From Mesorhizobium zhangyense (GTDB taxonomy: Bacteria; Pseudomonadota; Alphaproteobacteria; Rhizobiales; Rhizobiaceae): a stretch of DNA of 64,000 nt. The notes under the pieces are model-generated. The model saw only the letters and a list, made by a program, of their open reading frames with translations, was not told where the DNA came from and made no database searches. Where the stretch lies: assembly GCF_011045115.1 (NCBI RefSeq), contig NZ_JAAKZG010000002.1, forward strand, positions 558,001-622,000, in the 5' to 3' direction. The translations under genes were made by a program, and so were the position numbers. How positions within the stretch are numbered: position 1 is the stretch's first letter; every line of letters begins with the position of its first letter. This document shows positions 1 through 7,053 of this stretch, in pieces.

Positions 1-444
1 GGCATCGAGCTTGAAGCCAACGCGTCCTTCGACAACGGCTTCGGCCTGATCGCCTCCTACACGCATCTCAAGATGACGATCGACAAAGGTTTGGCAGACA
101 CCGAGGGCAAGGAGCTTTCGGCGACGCCGAACGACATCTTCTCGCTCTGGGGCAACTACCAGTTCAATGACGGTCAGTTGGCCGGTCTCGGCCTGGGCGC
201 TGGCGTGCGCTACGTCGGTGAGAGCTTCGGCAACGACCAGAACACGATCGACAATGAAGACCGTGTCTTTGTCGATGCGGCCCTGTCTTATGACTTCGGC
301 AAGCGCTTCGACAATCTCGAGGGCGTAAAACTGCAGATCAATGCCAAGAACCTCTTCGACGAGCGCAAGGTGATCTGCAGCGCCGGCAACTGCTACCGTG
401 ACGAAGGGCGCTCGATCATGGGCAGCCTGCGCTACCGCTTCTGA
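1..444 (+). CDS. TonB-dependent siderophore receptor, C-terminal part (5' end outside window)
   Basis: The frame is open from base 1, so the gene starts upstream of the window; about 147 C-terminal residues are seen. The visible part has the alternating outer-membrane beta-strand pattern ([17 protein letters not shown]-like strands, [32 protein letters not shown]) and ends in RYRF with a terminal phenylalanine, the usual C-terminal signature for BAM-dependent barrels. The 'NAKNLFDE' and '[17 protein letters not shown]' blocks are typical of ferric-siderophore receptors. The stop overlaps the ATG of an RhtX-like importer (TGATG), so the two are probably translationally coupled parts of one siderophore uptake unit. 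The ligand cannot be told from this fragment. Confidence 0.85.
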   Translation, partial: GIELEANASFDNGFGLIASYTHLKMTIDKGLADTEGKELSATPNDIFSLWGNYQFNDGQLAGLGLGAGVRYVGESFGNDQNTIDNEDRVFVDAALSYDFGKRFDNLEGVKLQINAKNLFDERKVICSAGNCYRDEGRSIMGSLRYRF

Positions 445-1664
445 TGCTGAAAAAGACCGACACCGGTATCGCGTCGTCGTCCCCGGTCGCCATTTTCATG
501 GCGATCGGTGGGCTCTACGTCGCGCAAAGCGTCATCGGCGGAATCACCTGGGCAGGCCTGCCGGCTGTAATGCGTGACCAGGGCATGCCGCTCGACCATA
601 TCGGGCTGCTGTCGCTGATCGCGCTGCCCTGGGCGTTGAAGTTCCTATGGTCGCCGGCGATCGAGCGGTTTCGCCTGCCGCCAGTGGGGCGCAATCGCTC
701 CGGCACCATCGTCCTGATCGGCGGGCTTATCTCGGTGGCGGGTCTTTTTGCGGTTGGCGCGCTGGGGCCGGGAATGCTGTTTCCGGTATTGGCCTGCCTG
801 ACCGTGGTGGCTTTCGCCGCCTCGACGGTTGACATTGCCTGCGACGGCTATGCCGTCGAAAGCCTTTCGAGGGAAAATCACGGCTGGGGCAATGCCGCGC
901 AGGTTGGCGGCGCTTATTTCGGTTCGGCGATAGGGGCTGGGCTGTTTCTCGTCATTGTCGACAGGTATGGCTGGCAGGCCGGTGTCTGGACGATGGCGGT
1001 GTTGCTGATCCTGCTTGGATTGCCGTTTATGCTGCGCGCCAGAAGAGCTACGCTGGTGGAAACGCGCGAGCATGTGCCGTCGCTTGGCTCCGCGCTGAAG
1101 CGGCCGGAAATACGCAAGGGCCTGCTGGCAGCGGCGGTCTATGTCATCGCGCAAAAGGCTGCGCTCGGCATGGTCGGCCCGTTCTTGATCGATGCCGGGC
1201 TGGATCTTACCACCGTCGGGCTGCTCAACAGCGTCGGCAGCATGTTCGTCGGCCTTGCGGCAGCACTCCTCGGCGGTGCGCTCATCAGGCTGTGGGGCAT
1301 ACGCGCCGTTCTGATCCTGGCGATTGTATTGCAGGCGGCGGCATTGTTCTTCTTTGCCGCTTTCCATCAGTTCGATGCCATGCCGAAGGCGGTGTTGATG
1401 GCCGTTTCGGTCGCCAGTTCGTCCGGCATCATGGCGCTGGGCTTCGTTGCGCTCTACGCGCAATTCATGCGCTGGTCCGATCCGAAACAGGCGGGCGTGG
1501 ATTTCACGCTGTTCCAGTGCATGGATGCGCTGGTCAGCATGGTCGGCGGCATCGTCGCCGGCTATGTCGCACAATATCTCGGCTACGGCGTATTCTTCAC
1601 CTGCGCCGGCGTTATCGCGATCGCCGCGATACCGGTCATCGCCATGGTTTCCGATCGCAACTAA
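444..1664 (+). CDS. MFS transporter, RhtX/FptX-like siderophore importer
   Basis: 406-residue integral membrane protein with about 12 hydrophobic segments. The N-terminal pattern ([26 protein letters not shown], read as overlapping blocks) and the '[11 protein letters not shown]' segment resemble single-component inner-membrane siderophore permeases of the RhtX/FptX type and AmpG-like permeases. It would carry the intact ferric siderophore from periplasm to cytoplasm after TonB-dependent outer-membrane transport. Its ATG overlaps the stop of the upstream receptor by one base, which supports the assignment. AmpG-type muropeptide permease is the main alternative, but the receptor context argues against it. 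Confidence 0.75.
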   Translation: MLKKTDTGIASSSPVAIFMAIGGLYVAQSVIGGITWAGLPAVMRDQGMPLDHIGLLSLIALPWALKFLWSPAIERFRLPPVGRNRSGTIVLIGGLISVAGLFAVGALGPGMLFPVLACLTVVAFAASTVDIACDGYAVESLSRENHGWGNAAQVGGAYFGSAIGAGLFLVIVDRYGWQAGVWTMAVLLILLGLPFMLRARRATLVETREHVPSLGSALKRPEIRKGLLAAAVYVIAQKAALGMVGPFLIDAGLDLTTVGLLNSVGSMFVGLAAALLGGALIRLWGIRAVLILAIVLQAAALFFFAAFHQFDAMPKAVLMAVSVASSSGIMALGFVALYAQFMRWSDPKQAGVDFTLFQCMDALVSMVGGIVAGYVAQYLGYGVFFTCAGVIAIAAIPVIAMVSDRN

Positions 1665-1751
1665 TTCGTCGGGATCATGCAGCGTCAGCTTTTCGCGGAG
1701 CGCTCCTTGGTGAGCGTCCCGGCGTCTGCGCTCTCATATTTCCAGCTTGTT

Positions 1752-1792
1752 TTCAGCCAGCCGGCGCGTCTCCAGCGCTCCGGCTGGCTGAA
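1752..1792. repeat. Inverted repeat behind the siderophore permease (possible transcription end)
   Basis: Perfect 13-bp arms (1752-1764 and 1780-1792; left arm ttcagccagccgg) around a 15-base spacer. It lies 88 bp after the permease stop and about 140 bp before glpS, where a transcription end would be expected. No T-run follows, so it is not a textbook intrinsic terminator. The rest of the 1665-1928 gap holds no convincing gene. Confidence 0.45.
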
Positions 1793-1840
1793 CAACGCGC
1801 TGCGTCAACTGAACCGATATGCAATTCATTTGAGCCATTA

Positions 1841-1885
1841 ACGAAACAAAAGCGAAAACGAATTGCAAAACGTTCGAAGATCAAA
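1841..1885 (+). promoter_or_regulatory. Candidate DeoR/GlpR-type operator region upstream of glpS
   Basis: The stretch before glpS carries repeated CGAAA-type motifs in one orientation: acgaaac (1841), gcgaaaacg (1852), gcaaaacg (1865) and cgttcgaa (1871). DeoR-family GlpR repressors of alphaproteobacteria are known to use repeated TTTCG/CGAAA half-sites, and in Rhizobium the glp transport operon is GlpR-controlled. Assignment here is by pattern and context only; no glpR gene is in this window. Confidence 0.3.
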
Positions 1886-1928
1886 CATGATCGAAAAATG
1901 GCCTGCCGCAGGGAGGAACGTGGCGACT

Positions 1929-3011
1929 ATGCTTGAACTCAAAGGGGTAACGAAGGTCGTCGGCGCCGACACGCATATTAATGCGGTCGACCTGACGCTT
2001 CAGCATGCCTCCCTCAACGTGCTTCTCGGGCCGACGCTTTCGGGCAAGACCAGCCTGATGCGGCTGATGGCGGGTCTCGACGTGCCGACCTCCGGCTCGA
2101 TCTGGTTCGACGGCGTGAACGTGACCGGAGTGCCGGTGCAGAAGCGCCGGATCGCCATGGTCTACCAGCAGTTCATCAATTACCCGGCGATGACCGTCTA
2201 TGAGAACATCGCTTCGCCGCTGCGGGTTGCCGGTGTCGACAGCGCAAAGATCAACAAGGAGGTTCGCCGCGCGGCCGAGCTTCTCAAGCTCGCGCCCTAT
2301 CTGGATCGCACGCCGCTTAACCTCTCAGGCGGCCAGCAGCAGCGCACCGCACTGGCGCGCGCCATCGTCAAGAATGCCGGGCTGGTGCTTCTCGACGAGC
2401 CGCTCGCCAATCTCGACTACAAGCTGCGCGAGGAACTGCGCGCCGAACTGCCCAAGATATTTGCCGAATCCGGCGCGATCTTCGTCTATGCAACGACGGA
2501 GCCGTCCGAAGCGCTGCTTCTCGGCGGCAACACCGCGACACTGTCGCAGGGCAGGGTGACGCAATTCGGCCCGACGATCGACGTGTTCCGCCGGCCGCGC
2601 GACCTGGTGACGGCCAGAACCTTTTCCGATCCACCGCTCAACACCATCGTACTGCGCAAGAGCGGAGCGAGCTTCCTGCTCGATGGCGGCGTCAACCTGC
2701 CGGTTCCCTCTGAGCTCAAGGGCATTGCCGACGCGACATACACAGTGGGCTTCCAGCCGCATCATCTGTCGCTGAAGCGTCCGAACCGCGAGGCGGTGTC
2801 GGTGACGGCCAAGGTGAAGGTGACGGAGGTGACCGGCTCGGAAAGCTTCATCCATCTCGACTTTGCCGACGTCCATTGGGTGATGCTGGCGCATGGCATC
2901 CAGGTGTTCGATCCGGACCAGACGATCGAGGTCTTCATCGATCCGCGTCATCTGATGGTGTTCGATGAGGCGGGCCGTTCTGCTGAAACGATACAAGCGC
3001 GGGCGGCTTAG
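1929..3011 (+). CDS. glpS: Glycerol-type ABC transporter, ATP-binding protein GlpS
   Basis: 360-residue CUT1-type ATPase, first gene of a glpSTPQ-x-y-UV operon matching the rhizobial glycerol importer layout. Walker A is GPTLSGKT (34-41), the signature LSGGQ (132-136) and Walker B LVLLDEP with the catalytic Glu157 are present. The C-terminal third (about 230-360) is the TOBE-like regulatory domain of MalK-type subunits. The H-loop is altered: where CUT1 ATPases have YVTHDQ this protein reads YATTEP, so the switch histidine is Thr190. ATG 1929 is chosen because gggagga (1911-1917) sits 11 bp upstream; ATG 1887 and GTG 1920 are in-frame alternatives. It would pair with GlpT to drive GlpPQ. Confidence 0.85.
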   Translation: MLELKGVTKVVGADTHINAVDLTLQHASLNVLLGPTLSGKTSLMRLMAGLDVPTSGSIWFDGVNVTGVPVQKRRIAMVYQQFINYPAMTVYENIASPLRVAGVDSAKINKEVRRAAELLKLAPYLDRTPLNLSGGQQQRTALARAIVKNAGLVLLDEPLANLDYKLREELRAELPKIFAESGAIFVYATTEPSEALLLGGNTATLSQGRVTQFGPTIDVFRRPRDLVTARTFSDPPLNTIVLRKSGASFLLDGGVNLPVPSELKGIADATYTVGFQPHHLSLKRPNREAVSVTAKVKVTEVTGSESFIHLDFADVHWVMLAHGIQVFDPDQTIEVFIDPRHLMVFDEAGRSAETIQARAA

Positions 3012-3019
3012 GAGGGGTC

Positions 3020-4090
3020 ATGGCAAGCATCGAACTCGACCATATCCGCCACGCCTACGCTGGGCCTTCGAAAGCAGCCACCGTCTACGCGCTGAAGGAA
3101 ATCCACTACACATTCGAGGATGGCGGCGCTTATGCGCTGCTCGGGCCGTCCGGTTGCGGCAAGACGACCTTGCTCAACATCATCTCCGGGCTGCTGCACC
3201 CCTCGCATGGCCGCCTGCGTTTCGACGGCCGCGACGTGACCGAACTGTCGACGCAGGAGCGCAACATCGCGCAGGTGTTCCAGTTCCCGGTCATCTACGA
3301 CACGATGACGGTCTACGACAATCTCGCCTTTCCGCTGCGCAACCGCGGAGTCACCGAGAGCGAAGTCGACAAGAAGGTTCGCGAGACGCTCAAGATGATC
3401 GATCTGGCGGATTGGGCGGACCGCAAGGCGCGCGGCCTGACTGCCGACCAGAAGCAGAAAATATCGCTCGGCCGCGGCCTCGTTCGCTCCGACGTCAACG
3501 CCATCCTGTTCGACGAGCCGCTCACCGTCATCGACCCGCATATGAAATGGGTGCTGCGCTCGCAGTTGAAGCAGCTTCACCAGCGCTTCGGCTACACCGA
3601 AATCTATGTCACGCACGACCAGACCGAAGCGCTGACCTTCGCACAGAAGGTGGTGGTGATGTTCGAGGGCGAGATCGTCCAGATCGGCACGCCGGCAGAA
3701 CTGTTCGAGCGCCCGAAGCACACATTCGTCGGCTACTTCATCGGCTCGCCGGGCATGAATCTCATGCCGGTCGATATCCAGGGCAAGAATGCGCGGCTCG
3801 GCAGCCAGTCGATCGCGCTGCCGGGTGCGCCGAAGACCGCCGGAGAGAGCAAGCTCGAGCTCGGCATCCGCCCGGAATATGTACGGCTGGGCCGCGAGGG
3901 AATGCCGATATCGGTCACCAAGGTGGAGGACATCGGCCGTCACAAGATCGTGCGCGCTGAACTCGAAGGTCGCAGCTTGGCTGCGATCCTCGGCGAGGAT
4001 GACGACATTCCGGCCGAGCCCAAGGTGCGCTTCGATCCGGCCGGGATAAACATCTACGCCGATTCCTGGCGCGTCGAGATGGGGGCATAG
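3020..4090 (+). CDS. glpT: Glycerol-type ABC transporter, ATP-binding protein GlpT
   Basis: 356-residue CUT1-type ATPase 8 bp after glpS. Walker A GPSGCGKT (42-49), Walker B AILFDEP and the H-loop YVTHDQTEA (His199) are intact, and a TOBE-like C-terminal domain follows. The ABC signature is degenerate: the LSGGQ position reads LTADQ (140-144), without the serine and both glycines. Together with the missing histidine in GlpS this leaves one fully canonical and one defective composite ATP site in the heterodimer. Not to be confused with the E. coli glycerol-3-phosphate antiporter GlpT; the symbol follows the rhizobial glycerol operon. Confidence 0.85.
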   Translation: MASIELDHIRHAYAGPSKAATVYALKEIHYTFEDGGAYALLGPSGCGKTTLLNIISGLLHPSHGRLRFDGRDVTELSTQERNIAQVFQFPVIYDTMTVYDNLAFPLRNRGVTESEVDKKVRETLKMIDLADWADRKARGLTADQKQKISLGRGLVRSDVNAILFDEPLTVIDPHMKWVLRSQLKQLHQRFGYTEIYVTHDQTEALTFAQKVVVMFEGEIVQIGTPAELFERPKHTFVGYFIGSPGMNLMPVDIQGKNARLGSQSIALPGAPKTAGESKLELGIRPEYVRLGREGMPISVTKVEDIGRHKIVRAELEGRSLAAILGEDDDIPAEPKVRFDPAGINIYADSWRVEMGA

Positions 4091-4092
4091 CC

Positions 4093-4959
4093 ATGGAAAA
4101 GACCTTGAACAACAAGGCCTGGTTCCTGGTTCTGCCGGTGCTGGTGCTGGTGGCGTTTTCCGCGGTCATCCCGCTGATGACGGTCGTGAACTATTCCGTG
4201 CAGGACACCTTCGGCAACAACCAGTTCTTCTGGGCCGGAACCGAATGGTTCCAGGAATTGCTCGCATCGAGCCGGTTCTGGGCCGCGATTGGCCGCAACC
4301 TCGTATTTTCAGGGATCATCCTCGCAATCGAAGTGCCGCTCGGCATCCTCATTGCGCTGAACATGCCAAGGAAAGGCTGGGGCGTGCCGGTCTGCCTCGT
4401 GCTGATGGCGCTGCCGCTGCTGATCCCGTGGAACGTCGTCGGCACCATCTGGCAGGTCTTCGGGCGCACCGACATCGGCCTGATGGGCTACTATCTCAAT
4501 GCGCTTGGCATCAATTACAATTACGTACAGAACCCGATCGACGCCTGGGTTACCGTCATCGTCATGGACGTCTGGCACTGGACGAGCCTCGTCGTGCTGC
4601 TCTGCTATGCCGGGCTGGTCTCGATCCCCGACGCCTTCTATCAGGCGGCAAAGATCGACGGCGCATCGCGCTGGGCGGTGTTCCGCTACATCCAGTTGCC
4701 CAAGATGCAGCGCGTGCTTCTGATCGCCGTGCTGCTGCGCTTCATGGACTCATTCATGATCTACACCGAGCCCTTCGTCGTCACCGGCGGCGGGCCCGGC
4801 AACTCCACGACCTTCCTGTCGATCGATCTGGTTAAGATGGCGCTCGGCCAGTTCGACCTAGGGCCGGCGGCGGCGATGTCGCTGGTCTACTTCCTGATCA
4901 TCCTGCTTCTGTCATGGGTGTTCTACACCGTCATGACCAACTACGATTCGGGGCGCTGA
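4093..4959 (+). CDS. glpP: Glycerol-type ABC transporter, permease GlpP
   Basis: 288-residue inner-membrane protein with six predicted hydrophobic helices, beginning near LVLPVLVLVAFSAVIPLMT. The cytoplasmic EAA-type coupling loop is visible as YQAAKIDGASRWAVFRYIQL (about 178-197), the site that docks on the ATPase. It belongs to the binding-protein-dependent CUT1 permease family and would form a heterodimer with the next gene product. Two bases separate it from glpT and one base from glpQ, so the operon is tightly packed. Confidence 0.85.
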   Translation: MEKTLNNKAWFLVLPVLVLVAFSAVIPLMTVVNYSVQDTFGNNQFFWAGTEWFQELLASSRFWAAIGRNLVFSGIILAIEVPLGILIALNMPRKGWGVPVCLVLMALPLLIPWNVVGTIWQVFGRTDIGLMGYYLNALGINYNYVQNPIDAWVTVIVMDVWHWTSLVVLLCYAGLVSIPDAFYQAAKIDGASRWAVFRYIQLPKMQRVLLIAVLLRFMDSFMIYTEPFVVTGGGPGNSTTFLSIDLVKMALGQFDLGPAAAMSLVYFLIILLLSWVFYTVMTNYDSGR

Positions 4960-4960
4960 G

Positions 4961-5890
4961 ATGACGGGCGTGAACGAACGGACGACCAGCGCGCGGGAAA
5001 GCGTTGCCAGCGACAACGGCGCGGCAGGCGGGCTTTCCAGCAACCTGTCGAAGCAGGAGATCGAGCGCCGCATGCGTCGCCGGGGCGAGGAGTCGCGCTG
5101 GTGGTGGATCGTGCCGACGCTCTACATCATCTTTCTGCTGCTGCCGATCTACTGGCTCGTCAATATGAGCTTCAAGACCAACACCGAGATCGTGTCGTCG
5201 CTGACGCTCTATCCGCATGAGCCGACGCTACGGAATTACCGGATCATCTTCACCGATGCCTCCTGGTACTCCGGCTACATCAACTCGATCATCTATGTCG
5301 TCATGAACATGGTGATCTCGGTCGCGGTGGCTCTGCCGGCAGCTTACGCCTTCTCGCGCTATCGATTCCTGGGCGACAAGCACCTGTTCTTCTGGCTGCT
5401 CACCAACCGCATGGCGCCGCCGGCGGTGTTTGCGCTGCCCTTCTTCCAGCTCTATTCGGCTTTCGGGCTGATCGACACCCATATCGCGGTGGCACTGGCG
5501 CATTGCCTGTTCAACGTGCCGCTGGCGGTGTGGATCCTCGAAGGCTTCATGTCGGGCGTGCCGAAGGAGATCGACGAGACCGCCTATATCGACGGCTATT
5601 CCTTCCCGCGCTTCTTCGTGAAGATCTTCATGCCGCTGATCGCCAGCGGCATCGGCGTCGCCTGCTTCTTCTGCTTCATGTTCTCATGGGTGGAACTGCT
5701 GATCGCCCGCACGCTGACGACGACGGATGCCAAGCCGATCGCCGCCGTCATGACGCGCACCGTGTCGGCCTCGGGCATGGACTGGGGACTGCTCGCCGCC
5801 GCCGGCGTGCTGACGCTGATCCCCGGCGCGCTCGTCATCTGGTTCGTCCGCAATTACATCGCCAAGGGCTTTGCCCTGGGGAGGGTGTGA
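4961..5890 (+). CDS. glpQ: Glycerol-type ABC transporter, permease GlpQ
   Basis: 309-residue permease with a hydrophilic N-terminal extension of about 45 residues before the first helix (WWWIVPTLYIIFLLLPIYWL) and five more helices. The EAA loop reads EIDETAYIDGYSFPRFFVKI. It is the MalG-like partner of GlpP. The last codons (ALGRV-stop) and the TGATG junction with the next gene are repeated exactly at 6309-6329, at the end of the following small gene. That duplicated end marks an insertion between this gene and the rest of the operon. Confidence 0.85.
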   Translation: MTGVNERTTSARESVASDNGAAGGLSSNLSKQEIERRMRRRGEESRWWWIVPTLYIIFLLLPIYWLVNMSFKTNTEIVSSLTLYPHEPTLRNYRIIFTDASWYSGYINSIIYVVMNMVISVAVALPAAYAFSRYRFLGDKHLFFWLLTNRMAPPAVFALPFFQLYSAFGLIDTHIAVALAHCLFNVPLAVWILEGFMSGVPKEIDETAYIDGYSFPRFFVKIFMPLIASGIGVACFFCFMFSWVELLIARTLTTTDAKPIAAVMTRTVSASGMDWGLLAAAGVLTLIPGALVIWFVRNYIAKGFALGRV

Positions 5891-5892
5891 TG
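5872..5892 (+). repeat. 21-bp direct repeat, copy 1 (3' end of glpQ)
   Basis: Bases 5872-5892 are identical to 6309-6329, 437 bp away. The repeat covers the last codons of glpQ, its stop and the overlapping ATG of the next gene. Flanking bases differ on both sides, so 21 bp is the exact limit. Confidence 0.9.
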
Positions 5893-6327
5893 AATTTGGA
5901 AAACACAGATAGCGAGTTGCAGATGGCTGGGCAAAGGCCCGGGCGCAATTGGTTGCTGTCAACGATAGGAGTGTCCTTGTTGCCTGCTGTTGTGCTTTTC
6001 GGAAGGCAGCTTGTCTCATCTGGCTCGATCGATAGTGCCGCCGCGCCAGCGTTCGTATTGGCTTCGGTGGGAACGTTTGTCGTAGGTGGCATCTTGTTTC
6101 CAATCGTCGCAGCGTTCCTATTCTTTGACATATTTACGGCCGAGGATTCCGTTGTTCCGCTATTCGCACATGGCGGCATTTTTGCCATCGTCATACTGAC
6201 GCTTGCCTTCGCCGGGCGTATCAAGCTGCGGAGCAGCCCATTCGTCGTTGCGGGTGTGACCGCAGGCCTTTGGGGTGCAATCATTTCTCTCAATTGGGCT
6301 GTCATCCATGCCCTGGGGAGGGTGTGA
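5890..6327 (+). CDS. Small four-helix membrane protein inserted in the glp operon
   Basis: 145 residues, not recognised. After a polar N-terminus of about 20 residues there are four hydrophobic segments (around 22-42, 52-78, 88-105 and 117-140). The ATG overlaps the glpQ stop (TGATG), and its own stop again overlaps the next ATG in the same way, because the 21-bp glpQ tail is duplicated. The protein therefore ends in ALGRV, the same five residues as GlpQ. A hand count over 5941-6240 gives about 55% GC, lower than neighbouring glp genes. It is not part of the described rhizobial glpSTPQUV set and looks acquired; a transport role is not shown. Confidence 0.7.
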   Translation: MNLENTDSELQMAGQRPGRNWLLSTIGVSLLPAVVLFGRQLVSSGSIDSAAAPAFVLASVGTFVVGGILFPIVAAFLFFDIFTAEDSVVPLFAHGGIFAIVILTLAFAGRIKLRSSPFVVAGVTAGLWGAIISLNWAVIHALGRV

Positions 6328-6329
6328 TG
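6309..6329 (+). repeat. 21-bp direct repeat, copy 2
   Basis: Exact copy of 5872-5892 at the 3' end of the inserted membrane protein gene. It supplies that gene's last codons, stop and the overlapping ATG of the gene at 6327. Confidence 0.9.
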
Positions 6330-6692
6330 GACGCCATGAAACCAAACGAAAAGTCGATTGAGTTGAGCGAGTTGAAGGCGCTGACCAACCGGCTTTTTGA
6401 ATCGCTCGAGCATGCCGGCGTCGATCGCATCCCGGTGACGCAAAATCAGTATTGGACGGTCTTTGTCTCAGAAGCATTCGGATCGGCTGAGCCACCACAG
6501 GCAACCATGAGCGATGTTCTCGATGATCTGGCCGATCTGAGGTCGGAGGTCACGGACGAAGACCAGGAAACGACACTCATCGCATGGCATGCGTTCGAGC
6601 ACCTGTCTGGATTGATGAAGTTCGTCGCTCACGCCGATCTTGACGGCAGCTTGACCGCGCCTCTGGCTAATTCGGGGGTGCCGCGCCCATGA
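6327..6692 (+). CDS. Small acidic cytoplasmic protein of unknown function in the glp operon
   Basis: 121 residues, acidic, no signal peptide or membrane helix. Features include ELKALTNRLFESLEHAGVD at the N-terminus, QNQYWTVF in the middle, an acidic DDLADLRSEVTDEDQET stretch and a helical IAWHAFEHLSGLMKFVA segment. It resembles in outline a class of short bacterial hypothetical proteins with an N-terminal LF-x-LE helix and an N-x-YW motif, but no function is assigned. The ATG overlaps the preceding stop, and its last four bases overlap the glpU ATG, so it is translated with the transporter. Confidence 0.65.
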   Translation: MDAMKPNEKSIELSELKALTNRLFESLEHAGVDRIPVTQNQYWTVFVSEAFGSAEPPQATMSDVLDDLADLRSEVTDEDQETTLIAWHAFEHLSGLMKFVAHADLDGSLTAPLANSGVPRP

Positions 6693-6976
6693 ACGTCGAT
6701 TTCTCATGGATGGCCTGGACCTGGCCGACCGCTGCGTTCTTCGCAACGATCTTCCTGATGCTCGTCGGCATGGGCGTCTGGGAATATGTTTTGCCCGGCG
6801 GCAATCCGCGCGTCGGCATTCTGCGCTTCGAGACGACGCGCGGTGACCGCCTCTTCGTTTCGCTGCTTGGCAGCGCATTTATCCATATCGCATGGCTGGG
6901 CCTTGTTGGTCCCAACCTGTGGTGGGCTCTCGCTCTCTCCGTAGTCTACGCCGTGGGGGTGTTCCGCTACGTATAG
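6689..6976 (+). CDS. glpU: Small membrane protein GlpU (DUF2160-type)
   Basis: 95 residues with three hydrophobic segments (about 8-30, 51-72 and 74-93) and the internal block GVWEYVLPGGNPRVGILRFE. Small membrane proteins of this type sit between the permeases and the binding protein in rhizobial glycerol operons, where the gene is called glpU. Its role is unknown; an accessory subunit of the importer is plausible. It overlaps the preceding gene by 4 bp (ATGA) and is followed 77 bp later by glpV. Confidence 0.75.
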   Translation: MNVDFSWMAWTWPTAAFFATIFLMLVGMGVWEYVLPGGNPRVGILRFETTRGDRLFVSLLGSAFIHIAWLGLVGPNLWWALALSVVYAVGVFRYV

Positions 6977-7053
6977 AGGGGGAAATAGTCGGAACGACCG
7001 TATTCAGGCGGCCGCTCCAGGGAACTTTGAAACCTGTTTTGTGGAGGAAACAC

